This document shows, one piece after another, positions 9,633-18,909 of a stretch of DNA of 28,952 nucleotides. The notes beneath the pieces are model-generated. The model had not been told where the DNA came from. It saw nothing but the letters and a program-made list of their open reading frames with translations, and did not search any database. Position 1 is the stretch's first letter. Each line of letters starts with the position of its first letter. The DNA comes from Chara braunii. Its lineage: Eukaryota; Streptophyta; Charophyceae; Charales; Characeae. Both the position numbers and the translations under genes were made by a program. The stretch is from contig BFEA01000061.1 in assembly GCA_003427395.1 (NCBI GenBank), positions 303,296 to 332,247 on the forward strand. Reading direction: 5' to 3'.

Positions 9633-10001
9633 CCCCACTCAAAAGGGATTACACACTCAAGTTTCATGATTGGACTCAGATAGACCTCACCATTCTGCTG
9701 ACATTCCTGGAGCAGTTTCCGGACATGTTCCCGCTGTTACGTTTGGCATTGGTGGATCTAAGTTGGTTTGGCCGAGACACATATCAAGCAGAGCCAACCT
9801 GGGCACAGTGGAATAGCTAGTGTAGACAGAGGGATCTGCCTCCTTCTCCCACCGAAGAGGCAGGCTGTACCAAACCTCTGTCATTACTGCTAATCATCTT
9901 GTTGCAGGGACGCTGGAGCCTCTTTTCAGCCGGTGCAGCTTCCGACCAATAGACTGGAGCAGGAGTGCTAGTGATGGGTGCTCGTATCACCACAACTAGC
10001 A

Positions 10002-10045
<44 letters not shown>
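10002..10045 (+). repeat. 44-nt poly(G) run at the 3' end of LINE copy C
   Basis: An uninterrupted G run sits exactly where the family's A-tail is expected, right after ACAACTAGCA. Genomic G homopolymers of this length are rare; a base-calling or gap-filling artefact is as likely as a real tract. Confidence 0.9.
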
Positions 10046-10046
<1 letters not shown>

Positions 10047-10739
10047 AGAAGGAAAAATCTGGATTCTGGGGCAATTTACACCCATAAAATCTCAATGTTA
10101 AAATAAAAGAGCGATTCGGAACACTGAGACCCAAAAAAATATAAAAGCTACATGGCAAGACAGGCCAGGATGGGGATGGGAGGGATTGGGGGAACCAGTG
10201 CAAGATTTGCACTCCGTGAGAAGAATAGCATGTGCGTCGGCCAAGATCAGGCTATGGCGGCCCACGGGGCGCAGCGCTACTGGGAGCGCTGCGCCCCGGT
10301 ACGGACCGCGGCGGCGGAGTGAGGCGGCGAAGCGGGAGGGCACCTGGCGTGAACCGGCTTCGCTCTGGCGCGTTCATACGGACAAAGTACTGCATGGCGA
10401 TGGGGTGACGAGGTGTCGCAGGGCTGGGGGTCGAGCTTACAGCAGCTGCTTGTTAAGCGCTTTGCACACGCGCTGGGAGCGAGGGTGCTAGGCTATACCA
10501 TGTCACAAGTTGACAGGGAGAATAGACTGACTCCCGGGGGTTTTCTGGGAGTTCCGTGTTCATACTCCATTGCTGCTGCGTTTTTGCCCGTGGCATAGAG
10601 CCTGTGAGGTGTCGTCTCTAGGGATGCCTGTGGAATTCAGCGGAGTGAGCCTTGGGTGACCCGAAGTGCGAGTGAAGTAGCTACCCGTCATCACCAGCGT
10701 TCTCGTTCATCAGCATCAGGGATCGGCCGTAACTCAAAG
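10046..10739. other. No recognisable gene; GC-rich patch with hairpin
   Basis: The stretch includes a GC-rich section (10260-10340). At 10265-10298 is a perfect 14-bp inverted repeat with a 6-nt loop (CGGGGCGCAGCGCT, ACTGGG, AGCGCTGCGCCCCG). No T run follows it and no promoter elements are evident. Open frames here have no recognisable domain. Confidence 0.5.
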
Positions 10740-11241
10740 GAACATGGTGGGGTTTCCTCATCATCATCAGGGCTGTTCGTCGTTGTCATCATCATTTTTT
10801 CATCATCACTGTTGTCGAGCATGACTCAAAGGAAAAACGTAAGGGTTCCGTTATCATCATTAGGGCTGCTCACCGTCGCCACCAATATCATCAGGGTGAT
10901 GCTCTTCATCATCATTAAGGCGGTAACTGGGGCCGCGAGCAGCTTGTTAGTAATATTGTGTTACTAGTATTGGAAACAAGGTAAGTTGCCTAGCGTGCAA
11001 GCACCTCATTCATATTTTACTATTTCAGGGTGCTAGGGCGCTGCGCATCCCTATTATCACCATCATTAGTGCACCACCACAGGGCGCGTAATTAGCAATT
11101 CCATCATCTTGATCGTAGTCATCAGTGATCATCGTCATCATTATCATCATCGTCATCCTTTACTTTCATCGTGATCTCTCCCATCGGAAGTTGACTCTCT
11201 TCAGCAGTATTCATCATCACCATCATCATTATCATCATTAG

Positions 11242-11283
<42 letters not shown>

Positions 11284-11330
11284 TGACATCATAGTCACCA
11301 GTCATCATCGTCATCATTTCAACAATCACC
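10740..11330 (+). repeat. CAT/ATC-rich microsatellite region
   Basis: TCATCA-type trinucleotides recur throughout, with a dense (ATC)n core at 11211-11284. The phrase ATCATCATCAGGGCTG or close variants recurs (about 10758, 10853). Shorter CAT clusters continue to about 11850. Confidence 0.85.
10981..11028 (+). other. Possible 48-nt spliceosomal intron
   Basis: AAACAAG precedes GTAAGTTGCC, and the stretch ends CATATTTTACTATTTCAG before GGTGCTAGG. The donor GTAAGT, a branch-like TTTTAC about 10 nt from the acceptor and TTTCAG are all canonical. Flanking frames are closed (a TAG lies just upstream), so if real it would belong to a non-coding or decayed transcript. Confidence 0.3.
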
Positions 11331-11442
11331 CATCAAGGTTACCGCCACAACGAGGAGCCGCGCGCGCTAGAAAACTGCACGCAGCAAGGAAAATAGCGCG
11401 CGCGCGCTCGACAATTGCGCGCGATTGGGTGCGCGCCCTGAG

Positions 11443-11499
11443 CTGAAAATTGGACCACCGGTGGTCTATGGCGAGGAGCAGAGGTGGTCCAAATTTCAG
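11443..11499. repeat. Inverted repeat with nested palindrome
   Basis: CTGAAAATTGGACCACC (11443-11459) faces GGTGGTCCAAATTTCAG (11483-11499), 16 of 17 positions pairing. The left arm runs directly into GACCACCGGTGGTC, a perfect 14-bp palindrome, so two alternative hairpins compete. Just to the left is a GCGCGC-rich patch (11360-11440). Confidence 0.7.
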
Positions 11500-11922
11500 A
11501 TCAAATGGTCCAGCGGATTAGGAGATATCGAAGATCTAGGGCGCGCCATGAAATTCGAGTGTGCCGGGCGATGCACTATCAGCAAGTCGCCATCAAGATA
11601 ACTAGTCATCTGCAATATCATGATCATCAGCACTATCATCCTCATTTTAGGTCAGCAATTAATATTTCTTTTGGGCAGCTTCATTAGCATGCTCACCCTC
11701 ATTACAATTTTTTCATTAGTCGTAATTCATTTGTAGGCGAAGTTGATCGCCACTGCTATCCTTAGGTTTGCTTCACTCAAATAGTCATCCATAACACTTC
11801 CATCATCATCACTACCATCATCATCACTACCATCATCAATACTAAAATCATCTGAAAACTGTCAGTCTCAGGGTACCGTTTTCGGCTACCCAATTATCCA
11901 ATAGTCATTAATGTTTACATCC

Positions 11923-12012
11923 TGATTAGCGATATCCTGATTACCTACATCTAGATTATATATACTTTGATTACCTATATCCCGATTACCTATTTCTTGA
12001 TTACTTACTTCT
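11923..12012 (+). repeat. 15-bp minisatellite, six units
   Basis: Six consecutive 15-mers fit TGATTACCTATATCY with substitutions but no indels: TGATTAGCGATATCC, TGATTACCTACATCT, AGATTATATATACTT, TGATTACCTATATCC, CGATTACCTATTTCT and TGATTACTTACTTCT. A 15-bp period is compatible with a pentapeptide repeat, but the first unit has TAG in the best frame and no longer open frame covers the array. Confidence 0.85.
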
Positions 12013-13317
12013 TGAGGAGAATTTTCTTTATTTTGTTTTTTCATGAGTTTCCTTTTCCTAATTGGGGATTCTGAACATTGAATTTTGCAGACGCTTTAGT
12101 AGGGATAGGACTTCGGAGGTTACGGCTGGAATTTTGGTAGGCAGGGGGGTGTTTGAGACCCCAGGGTACAGACATACGGTAGTTGCCCACAACAGGTCTG
12201 AGATCCGCCTGGCCTAAGTTAGGGGACAAGCCACGGGAAGGACGGTAGGACTGTCAGCCTGGGCTCCGCCTGGCCATGGGTAAGCTAGGGGAAGGAGAGA
12301 TAGGGCTGGCCAGTTGTGGGTATAGACTACAAGTTAGCTGTCCCCGAAAAATTAACCCTGGGTTCTGTTACAGGGGAGCCTTATTCTACAGGGGTGTTGC
12401 ATGGTGGGAGGCAGTAGCCCTATTGGGAGTAGGGCAGATTGGGGATTGTCTGAGTCTGGGGCCGGGGTTGGAGAGTTGGTCGCCTTCATCCCCAGCGGGG
12501 GCAGACAGGGACAAGGGGTGGGCAAAGGCAGCCTCTAGGATGGGATTGGTTGCCTTCGCGGATGTGGTGGAGGGAGGGGAGGGGATCTGTTTTATGTTGG
12601 GGCCGAGGGATTTTCCTCCGTGGAGGCAGCATGAGACAGGGTACAGTGGGTATGCATTGGTTTGAGCTGTGACCAATGGAAGCGTATCCTTTTCACGATC
12701 TAATAAACTCGACGCGTCAAAAAAAATCTGATAATTTCAATACAGTTGAATACTTCAAAACCAGCCACCTGCTGCTCTACAATCTTGGCAGCACCTGGTC
12801 TTCTTCTTTATTTGGGATATAGGAATTCAGGGAGCGTCGAACCTAGACTGATAACTGCTGAAGTTGTTTTGTTCTGTGCTCCTGGATTGCCGATGCCAGA
12901 ACAACGCTGGCCGGAGCTGGGGCATAGCCCTGTAACCTGTAATTGGCAGGGGCGGGAGGCCTTGTAGAGAGAGCTGGGGTTTGCTGAGGGAGGAAAGCAA
13001 GCCAATGGTGAACCAGGAGGGGCTACCTTGACAACCTATGGGGTTGGGTTAGTCTGGGTAGTGAGGAGAGATCAGCTATGGCAGTGCGGGGATAGCTTTG
13101 TCTTGTTCTAGAGTTGCAATATCCTGGTAAGGGAGGGCTTGGTGTTGTTCAGGATTAGGAGTCCAGTATGGCTGACTCAGCATGTGAAGCTACATTTTTT
13201 TGTCATCACTGGCATCATTAGTATCATCAGCATTAGAATTTTCTATTCTCAGGTTTTTCTCAGCCGAAGCCGGATAATGGCCCCGGTGTTACAAACTGAT
13301 GTATGTTCATATGGGAC
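12013..13317. other. No recognisable gene
   Basis: Mostly purine-rich or balanced sequence. TCCGCCTGGCC occurs twice about 60 bases apart (12202, 12263) with similar following sequence, a weak duplication. A 129-codon frame at 12276-12665 (+) has no recognisable domain and a composition like its surroundings; it is not called as a gene. Confidence 0.4.
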
Positions 13318-13532
13318 NNNNNNNNNNNNNNNNNNNNNNNNNNNNNNNNNNNNNNNNNNNNNNNNNNNNNNNNNNNNNNNNNNNNNNNNNNNNNNNNNNN
13401 NNNNNNNNNNNNNNNNNNNNNNNNNNNNNNNNNNNNNNNNNNNNNNNNNNNNNNNNNNNNNNNNNNNNNNNNNNNNNNNNNNNNNNNNNNNNNNNNNNNN
13501 NNNNNNNNNNNNNNNNNNNNNNNNNNNNNNNN
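13318..13532. other. Sequence gap (215 N)
   Basis: Unresolved bases. Immediately to the right is a run of 18 A, then LINE copy D begins, so the 5' part of that element may be hidden here. Confidence 1.
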
Positions 13533-13559
13533 AAAAAAAAAAAAAAAAAAGCATGAGCC

Positions 13560-14501
13560 TTGGTGGAAACGGTTGCGGTATGCGAAGGCGGGAAGAAAGC
13601 GGTTGGACAATATTTGCCCTTTCGCACTGCAATCCAGCTGTCAGTGAGGGACCTAGTGTGGAATCCGGAAGACTGGGAATGGCCCCCCCAGAGGACACAC
13701 AGGAGAACCATGCCGCTCCAAGAGGTGACCACAAAGAATGTTTACAACTCGTTGCTGGAACCGGTGAACATCTGTGGTGAACTGAAGGAGAGGTGGGCTA
13801 AACCAGAATGGCTGCCGGACGGGCATCTCACTAACTGGACACAGCGGAGGTGGGACGAACAATGCAACATCATGGCTGCCTTGCCAGATCAGAAGCAGGC
13901 AGGCCTGCTATGGCAGATCTACCACCTGGCAATCCTGACTGTGCAGTGGCTGGCCACCAAAAGTTGTCATAAGAACCAAACTTGTGCTGCAGAATGCGGC
14001 CAGGTTGAAACGGTCCCCCACCTCTTTGTGCGATGTCTAAGGGTACAGGTGTTTTGGGAGTGGTGTGCGCAGGAAATTGCAGACAAGACACCGCTGCAGG
14101 TCGACGAAACGACCGATGCAGAGATCTTACTGGGTACCCTGATCAAAGCTAACAGGCAGGGTATGGGAGAGATGGTGGTGGAAGAGATTGTAAGGGCAGC
14201 GGTGTTATGGGCCCTATGGACATTGAGAAACGAAAGATGTAGGCAAGGAGCGTCTCCGTCACTGCGGGCCTATCAGGAGAGAGCATTGGAGAATATTCGC
14301 ATTGCTATATTGGCGGACCTGCACCGAAGTAGACACATAGGGGAAGCAAAGGAGGCAGGCTTTTGGCAGAGATGGGCCCCGTTCCCGCAGATGCTGACGC
14401 GGGACCTTAGCACAGGGCAGCTGCGGTTCGGACCAGTCTTGCAACACTACGTGCCTGGACCAGAGAAAGAGGATACAAGCAGCAGTCAGTCAGTAGAATA
14501 G
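13560..14501 (+). CDS. LINE ORF2 C-terminal region with zf-RVT knuckle (copy D, 5'-truncated)
   Basis: A 313-codon frame, the longest well-preserved one in the window. It would be the end of a reverse transcriptase-endonuclease polyprotein. Visible are the NPEDWEWPPQRTHRR block (residues 35-49), a zinc knuckle of the form C-x3-C-x7-H-x4-C (C142, C146, H154, C159, with VPHLFVRC), VFWEWCAQEI after it, and AAVLWALWTLRNERCRQG, the plant LINE motif that follows the knuckle. The frame opens inside the protein just after a TGA at 13554, so the apparent start is not a true one; an upstream frame reading HEPWWKRLRYAKAG may be its frameshifted continuation. The lack of stops over more than 900 bases suggests a young copy. 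Confidence 0.8.
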   Translation: MVETVAVCEGGKKAVGQYLPFRTAIQLSVRDLVWNPEDWEWPPQRTHRRTMPLQEVTTKNVYNSLLEPVNICGELKERWAKPEWLPDGHLTNWTQRRWDEQCNIMAALPDQKQAGLLWQIYHLAILTVQWLATKSCHKNQTCAAECGQVETVPHLFVRCLRVQVFWEWCAQEIADKTPLQVDETTDAEILLGTLIKANRQGMGEMVVEEIVRAAVLWALWTLRNERCRQGASPSLRAYQERALENIRIAILADLHRSRHIGEAKEAGFWQRWAPFPQMLTRDLSTGQLRFGPVLQHYVPGPEKEDTSSSQSVE

Positions 14502-14886
14502 AATGGCTTTAAGTAGGTAGGAAGTAGGGGGGAATGGGAGGATACGGGGGTAGAAGGAGTTAGGAAGCTGGTAGAAGGCAAAGCAGGGAGGGGGAAGAGG
14601 GTAAAGTGCGGATGGAAAAAGGGAGGAGGGGGAGCCAAAAATGGGGAAAAAAGGAAAAGAAAGAGTAAAGGATATGGGTTTAACCTGGATTGATGAACAT
14701 ACTGCTGGGGACAAGACTTAAACCTTTTAAAATAAGGGAGGGCTACTGGTTTTAGAATGGCTTTAAAACCAGAGGGCGGTGTAAATAGAACGAGGGTGAA
14801 ATGTGAGGTTTGAAAAGCCTGGGTTAGAAGTGGGGGAAGGGCAAGAGGAAAGAGGTGATAGCAAAGACAAAGGAGACAGGAGTAAG

Positions 14887-15143
14887 AATTAGATGAGACT
14901 TAAGCATACAATAGGCAGCCGGGTATAGGGATGTAACTAGACTAAAAGAGTGTAGTAGTTATAAAAAAGAGGATTGAACAGAGGGTGTGACTGATAGGAT
15001 GGACAAACTTAAGGAGGTTGGTGTAAAAATTAGACGAGACTTGAGGATTCAATAGGAAGCCGGGATAGGGAAGGGATCTAGACTAAAAGAGTGTTAGTAG
15101 GTACAAAAAGATGGTTGAACAGAGGATGTGACTGACAGGATGT
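14887..15143 (+). repeat. 141-bp tandem duplication in the LINE copy D 3' UTR
   Basis: Unit 1 (14887-15027) and unit 2 (15028-15143, shorter) share AATTAGAYGAGACTT, AATAGGMAGCCGG, CTAGACTAAAAGAGTGT and GAACAGAGGRTGTGACTGA in the same order, with scattered differences and small indels. Confidence 0.8.
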
Positions 15144-15587
15144 GAGGCCCGTGAGACTGCTAGAACGCCCCCCCAGGCCAGGCCTTCCCTGGCGACCCAT
15201 CTGTCGTGTGGCTGGGTGCTGCTAGGAAGCCTCCCGACCAACAGAGGTATCCCTGGGGAGGCTATGGTATGGGAAGAGGGAAAGGTTGTAGCAATCCCCC
15301 CCTTGTTAGGCGTCTAGGGCCACAAGGGTAAGGCTTTTCTCTTTTCCTACAAATAATTTGTACTTTGGAACTCATGCTTGGCGGTGATAAGCAACCGGAC
15401 TGATGCCTCCCAGAATAGAAGGGGCTGAGTTGTTTTGGGTAAAAAATAAAAAATAAAAAATAAGTGTGGTCCAACACTCGGCCACATCCAGTCTAATTTT
15501 TGTGTTCCGGGTCTGACATAGTTATGTATAGAACCTCCCAGACTCCCCCAGAGTAATGTTGAGTTTGTCAGGGATTACCTTTTTCCT

Positions 15588-15668
15588 TCTTTTTTTTTTT
15601 CACAAGACACACACCCTCTTTATATTCTGGGAGGGCACCAGTCCGGTTACTTACTCCCGGCAAGCATG
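15588..15668 (-). mobile_element. Diverged short retroelement tail
   Basis: A T tract is followed by ATTCTGGGAGGGCACCAGTC, CCGGTTACTTACTCCCGGCA and AGCATG, a diverged version of the sequence at 3509-3651 (ATTCTGGGGAGCGTCAGTCCGG, CCCCGGCAAG). Boundaries and target duplication were not identified. Confidence 0.5.
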
Positions 15669-15775
15669 AAAAACAACAGGAAATGGAAGATGAGAACATA
15701 GTGTCACGAAGCAACTATCAAGCGGTGGGAGACTAAGTAAACCACAGTACCTTTCTCAGCTATCTATGCCGAGCC

Positions 15776-15950
15776 TAAAATCGCCCGCGCGCCGAAAGAA
15801 AACGAACCAGCGCGGGCCTCATTTTGGCTGGCGCCGCCAGCCATTTCGGTTTTGTTGCACCGAGCCCCGCCAGCCTCCTGCTTTACCCGGCGCATCACGG
15901 CAAAATAGCTGGGAAAGGTACTGGTCATTTAAAGTACCCACTTCTACCCT
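15776..15950. repeat. MITE-like repeat related to 3180-3440
   Basis: It shares GGGCCTC-TTTTGGCTGG, GCCAGCCATTTCGGT and GCTGGGAAAGGTACTGG with the reverse complement of the 3.2-kb repeat. The centre (GGCTGGCGCCGCCAGCC) is itself palindromic. The copy is GC-richer than the 3.2-kb one. Exact ends are unclear. Confidence 0.5.
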
Positions 15951-16060
15951 TTCATCCTTCATTAACCATGCTCCATACCTCCATCCCTGTCAACTCCTAA
16001 AAAATCGACCAGGCAGAAAGACCTAAGAACTTAAGCAAGATAGGAAAACGAAAAATTCAG

Positions 16061-16220
16061 AAAAGGGAAAAACGAGAACAGAGATGGCCCCTAGTAACAA
16101 GGGACCCAGAACAAGGCTCTCGGGGGGGAAAGGGATTTAAGAAAAGGGAAAAACGAGAACAGAGATGGCCCCTAGTAACAAGGGACCCAGAACAAGGCTC
16201 TCGGGGAAGAAAGGGATTTA
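16061..16220 (+). repeat. 81-bp tandem duplication
   Basis: AAAAGGGAAAAACGAGAACA through GGGATTTAG occurs at 16061 and again at 16142, nearly identical (differing mainly at GGGGGGGAAAGG versus GGGGAAGAAAGG). The small number of differences makes this recent but probably not an assembly error. Confidence 0.9.
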
Positions 16221-16264
16221 GTCGACAGTTGTACGCTGTACCAATCAGGGCACAGCAAGGTTCT

Positions 16265-16617
16265 GGGCCTCGCTCCAGCACTTGCCCAACCGAATTACCC
16301 GTGGTGAGCACTCACCACGGGACTTTTCTCACCAAAACGCTGCGTCGCTACACTACTCACCAAGCTACAACACAAGACCGGGGCTGGTTGAGGGCTTTCT
16401 TGTAGTGTGGTGAGCTCACTGCTTTCGTTGAGCACCCGAGAGGTCCCACGATAAACCCGCCGTGCCAGGCGGGGAAAACCAACAGCGTGGTGAGTGTTCA
16501 CCACAGCGAACTGGCCACAGTAAAACAAAATGCGTCTGGCGTTCATGCCACGGTGAGTGGTGGAGCGGTGAGGCCACTCACCAAAACTGTGTTGTGGTGA
16601 ATGGTGAAGCGAGGCCC
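16265..16617. mobile_element. Non-autonomous TIR element packed with GGTGAG motifs
   Basis: The left end is GGGCCTCGCTCCAGCACTT and the right end, read inward, is GGGCCTCGCTTCACCATTC. Flanking triplets are TCT and TCG, so the target duplication is not exact. The interior repeats GTGGTGAGTG/CACTCACCAC-like words at least ten times in both orientations (16300, 16329, 16352, 16408, 16484, 16549, 16577, 16593 and others). No protein is encoded. The shared first bases tie it to the elements at 6455, 21904, 23834 and 26086. Confidence 0.6.
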
Positions 16618-17124
16618 TCGGTCACCTGTCATCTGTAGAGAAATAGATGGAAAGAGAACAGGAAAAAAAGAAAAAGAAAATGAGAAAACAGTTCGCCGAC
16701 CGGGTTCATGCTCTCTAAGCAGGAAGACTGAAATTCCCTGTTGAGGAACGTCTACTTCTCGGATCTGATACCTTTTTTTTCAGACATGAGACCTGATAGC
16801 GAGAGTCTAATTGTGTGTCCGATTGTGACCACCACAGTTCTCTACAAAGACATAGGTGTAGTCCGACAGGGGCCTGGCCCTTGGGCGATGCTCACACAAG
16901 GACAATCCCACTCTATCATTGATTTGGCAAGGAACGCCCGAATAATATGCACTTGCTTACTATAACAAGGGGGTTTCCCGATGCAGCTACACCTCCTGCA
17001 AGCAAGGGAAGGCGGAGTGTAGCGCCATGTGGAGGGAGGGGGTTGCCGGAAGACCACAAGGGAGGGTTCCAAGAGGCAGGAGAGAGTCTCATAGGCCCTG
17101 GTACGTGGACACAAAAAGAGAGAC

Positions 17125-17179
<55 letters not shown>

Positions 17180-17880
17180 ATGGCATGGATGGGGCAGATA
17201 CCTGTCGCATTTGGCCGGGCAGCCCCACGGGAAGTGGAAGGGGTGGCCCACGGGGCCCATTATCTGACCAGGCAAATCACATGTTTGCTTCCTGGTACCT
17301 GGCCTGGACCACATCCAGTAGGCTGAACCAGGTTTCCACCCTGCCAGACATGGTGAGTGACAGGCCAGAACAAATCTGTTGATGAAACTGCAGGGCTGAA
17401 CAACATCTAATTGATTTCTTTACTTCTGAAACTCAGGACTGAACATATCTGCTGATGGGAGTTCTTTTGTGTACTTCCTAAAGCCGTGCCCGTATACGAG
17501 CCACGATTTTAGGAAACATACGGGCCAATACAGGAGCGCCCAAGTTCATCTGACTAGAAGTGTTACTACTCTATTTTTTTCGGCGGCCGATAGCTGGGCC
17601 AAGTGCTGGTGGTTTACGAACTTGATTTTGCACTTCATGTTGGCGGCCATTGCCCCTGAACTCTTGCTGTGAATCACACTCGGCTTCAATCTAGAGGCAG
17701 AGAGAAGACAGTGGACGACAGTGTCCCTAAGTGTAAGTCTGACGCTCAGCATTGGCCCGACAAGAAACGAGAAAGAGAAAGAGAGAAGACAGTGGCCCCA
17801 AGCATAAGTCTGACACTCCTCACTGAACGAACTTCTGAAGCCCTGTGTCCTGCTACTCTTTTCTTTTCGACCGTTAACGG
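16618..17880. other. No recognisable gene; GA microsatellite
   Basis: Contains the (GA)n tract and a possible palindromic repeat: GGCGGCCGATAGCTGGG...GTGCTGGTGGTTTACG (17580) and GGCCGCCGAGGCCTCC (17930), with words shared with the repeats at 3.2 and 15.8 kb. The right end may overlap the decayed end of the hAT-like pseudogene. Confidence 0.4.
17127..17177 (+). repeat. (GA)n microsatellite
   Basis: About 25 uninterrupted GA units. Open frames across it encode only Arg-Glu or Ser-Leu repeats and are artefacts of the repeat. Confidence 0.97.
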
Positions 17881-18117
17881 GCTTTGGGGTACCCTCTTTG
17901 TGGCTGGTGGGTAATGCACGAGTCCAAATGGCCGCCGAGGCCTCCCCACTTCAAAGTACTTTTGTTTTCTTGGGATTTTTGGAACGACCATCTCACGCAC
18001 AGCTCTGGACCAAGGGATGGATGCCCAAGCACGCATCGTCCCCTCGCATCATGTCTTGCAGCGTATCCTACACAACCTCTAATCGCTCCAACATGGAGTA
18101 CACAAGCGGATCGCGTC

Positions 18118-18909
18118 TCACACGAAAGAACGAGGCCTAGATCGGGGCACCAGACGCGATAGAAAGATAGGGCAGCCTAGTGGGTTTTCAAAAACGAACA
18201 CCAGAGCCCTCCCTATCGTGATGCAGTCAACAAACGACTCACATATCGTCCTAATATCTGACAACAATTTGTTGCATACATGGATGGAGCATGGGAGCCA
18301 AGTGATTCTCCGGAACCAGGGGGGCATCATGTGCAAGCTCAAGGCCCTCGCAGCCGCCACGTATGCCGAAGCAGAGTCACTAAATCGTTGTGGTCCTCCA
18401 AACTCGAAGTTGTGGAAGATCGGGATCCACCTACGGAGGACATGAGCCGCATCATCTGACCCCCCCTCTCGATTGATCTTTCGATAAAGGACCGGCCCAC
18501 GAGATCCTGCCGCAAGGAAATTCACGATAGGTCAACCATCTCGTGATTTCCTCCCATCAGAGAGGATGGTGGCACCCGTGACCCAGAACAGCTGACGAAC
18601 CTCCACCAACTCAACCTGACGAGCCTCCACAACGCTCATGCTTGCTATCTCATTGTGGCAAGGTGCCACAACTCATGGTGATGGACCCGGTTGTGCAAGC
18701 AGGGTCTGCTGCACCGTTCACCATGCGTCATCACGGAACGCATTGAATAAAACACCGCTCGAATATACCCAAAGAAGGAAGTCTTTCTTGAACCGTTGAG
18801 GCCACTCACAACCGTACACCTCACCAACCGGCGTGCTGCAACTGTCTGATACCCACATGTGGAAAATGTTGAAAGTAGGCCTCTTGTGGCTATTCAGGCC
18901 CGCCTTCAC
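18118..18909 (-). pseudogene. hAT-like transposase fragment (DUF659 region)
   Basis: A single minus-strand frame of about 264 codons is broken only by three TGA codons (18720-18718, 18675-18673, 18534-18532). It reads LFNAFRDDAW, VTGATILSDGRKSRDG, IVNFLAAGSRGPVLYRKI, SDSASAYVAAARAL and ITWLPCSIHVCNKLLSDI in the order expected of plant hAT-type transposases carrying DUF659 (GxTIxSDGW, NFL, SDNAxNYVAAG, WxPCxxHxxNLxLxDI). The stop before PIVNFL falls where relatives usually have arginine, which suggests CGA-to-TGA change. Weak similarity may continue to about 17880 in another frame (REMVVPKI). TIRs and the C-terminal dimerisation domain were not found. Confidence 0.72.

Larger units (their letters stand above)
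9090..10045 (+). mobile_element. 5'-truncated LINE, copy C
   Basis: Around 9135-9200 one frame reads ESIFLQCPGSVLTWRWWDRIW, the end of the zinc knuckle and start of the C-terminal domain of copies A and B, followed by WPWEC. The coding then shifts frame several times. RDYTLKFHDWTQIDLTILL at about 9640-9700 corresponds to the FRDW/FNDW block. The 3' UTR (GGGACGCTGGAGCC from 9908, GCTCGTATCACCACAACTAG) follows. Where the other copies have an A-tail this one has 44 G residues. Heavily decayed. Confidence 0.75.
13533..15465 (+). mobile_element. 5'-truncated LINE, copy D, with long 3' UTR
   Basis: The element enters from the N gap, carries the C-terminal part of ORF2 (13560-14501), then about 950 bp of purine-rich 3' UTR including a 141-bp tandem duplication. 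It ends in a tail of TAAAAAA units at 15440-15463. Its C-terminal domain is related to copies A-C only distantly and its 3' end is different (no GGGACGCTGGACCC block), so it is a separate LINE family. Part of its ORF also occurs at window positions 1-34 next to an adapter. Confidence 0.85.

Noticed and set aside
12276-12665. A 129-codon plus-strand frame as a gene
   Set aside because: No domain, no conserved motif, composition like the surroundings and an overlapping frame on the other strand.
13139-13734. Long frames running through the N gap
   Set aside because: They are open only because N codons have no stops; the sequence between is unknown.
16916-17314. Frames with Ser-Leu or Arg-Glu repeats over the (GA)n tract
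   Set aside because: Low-complexity translation of a microsatellite without supporting coding sequence on either side.
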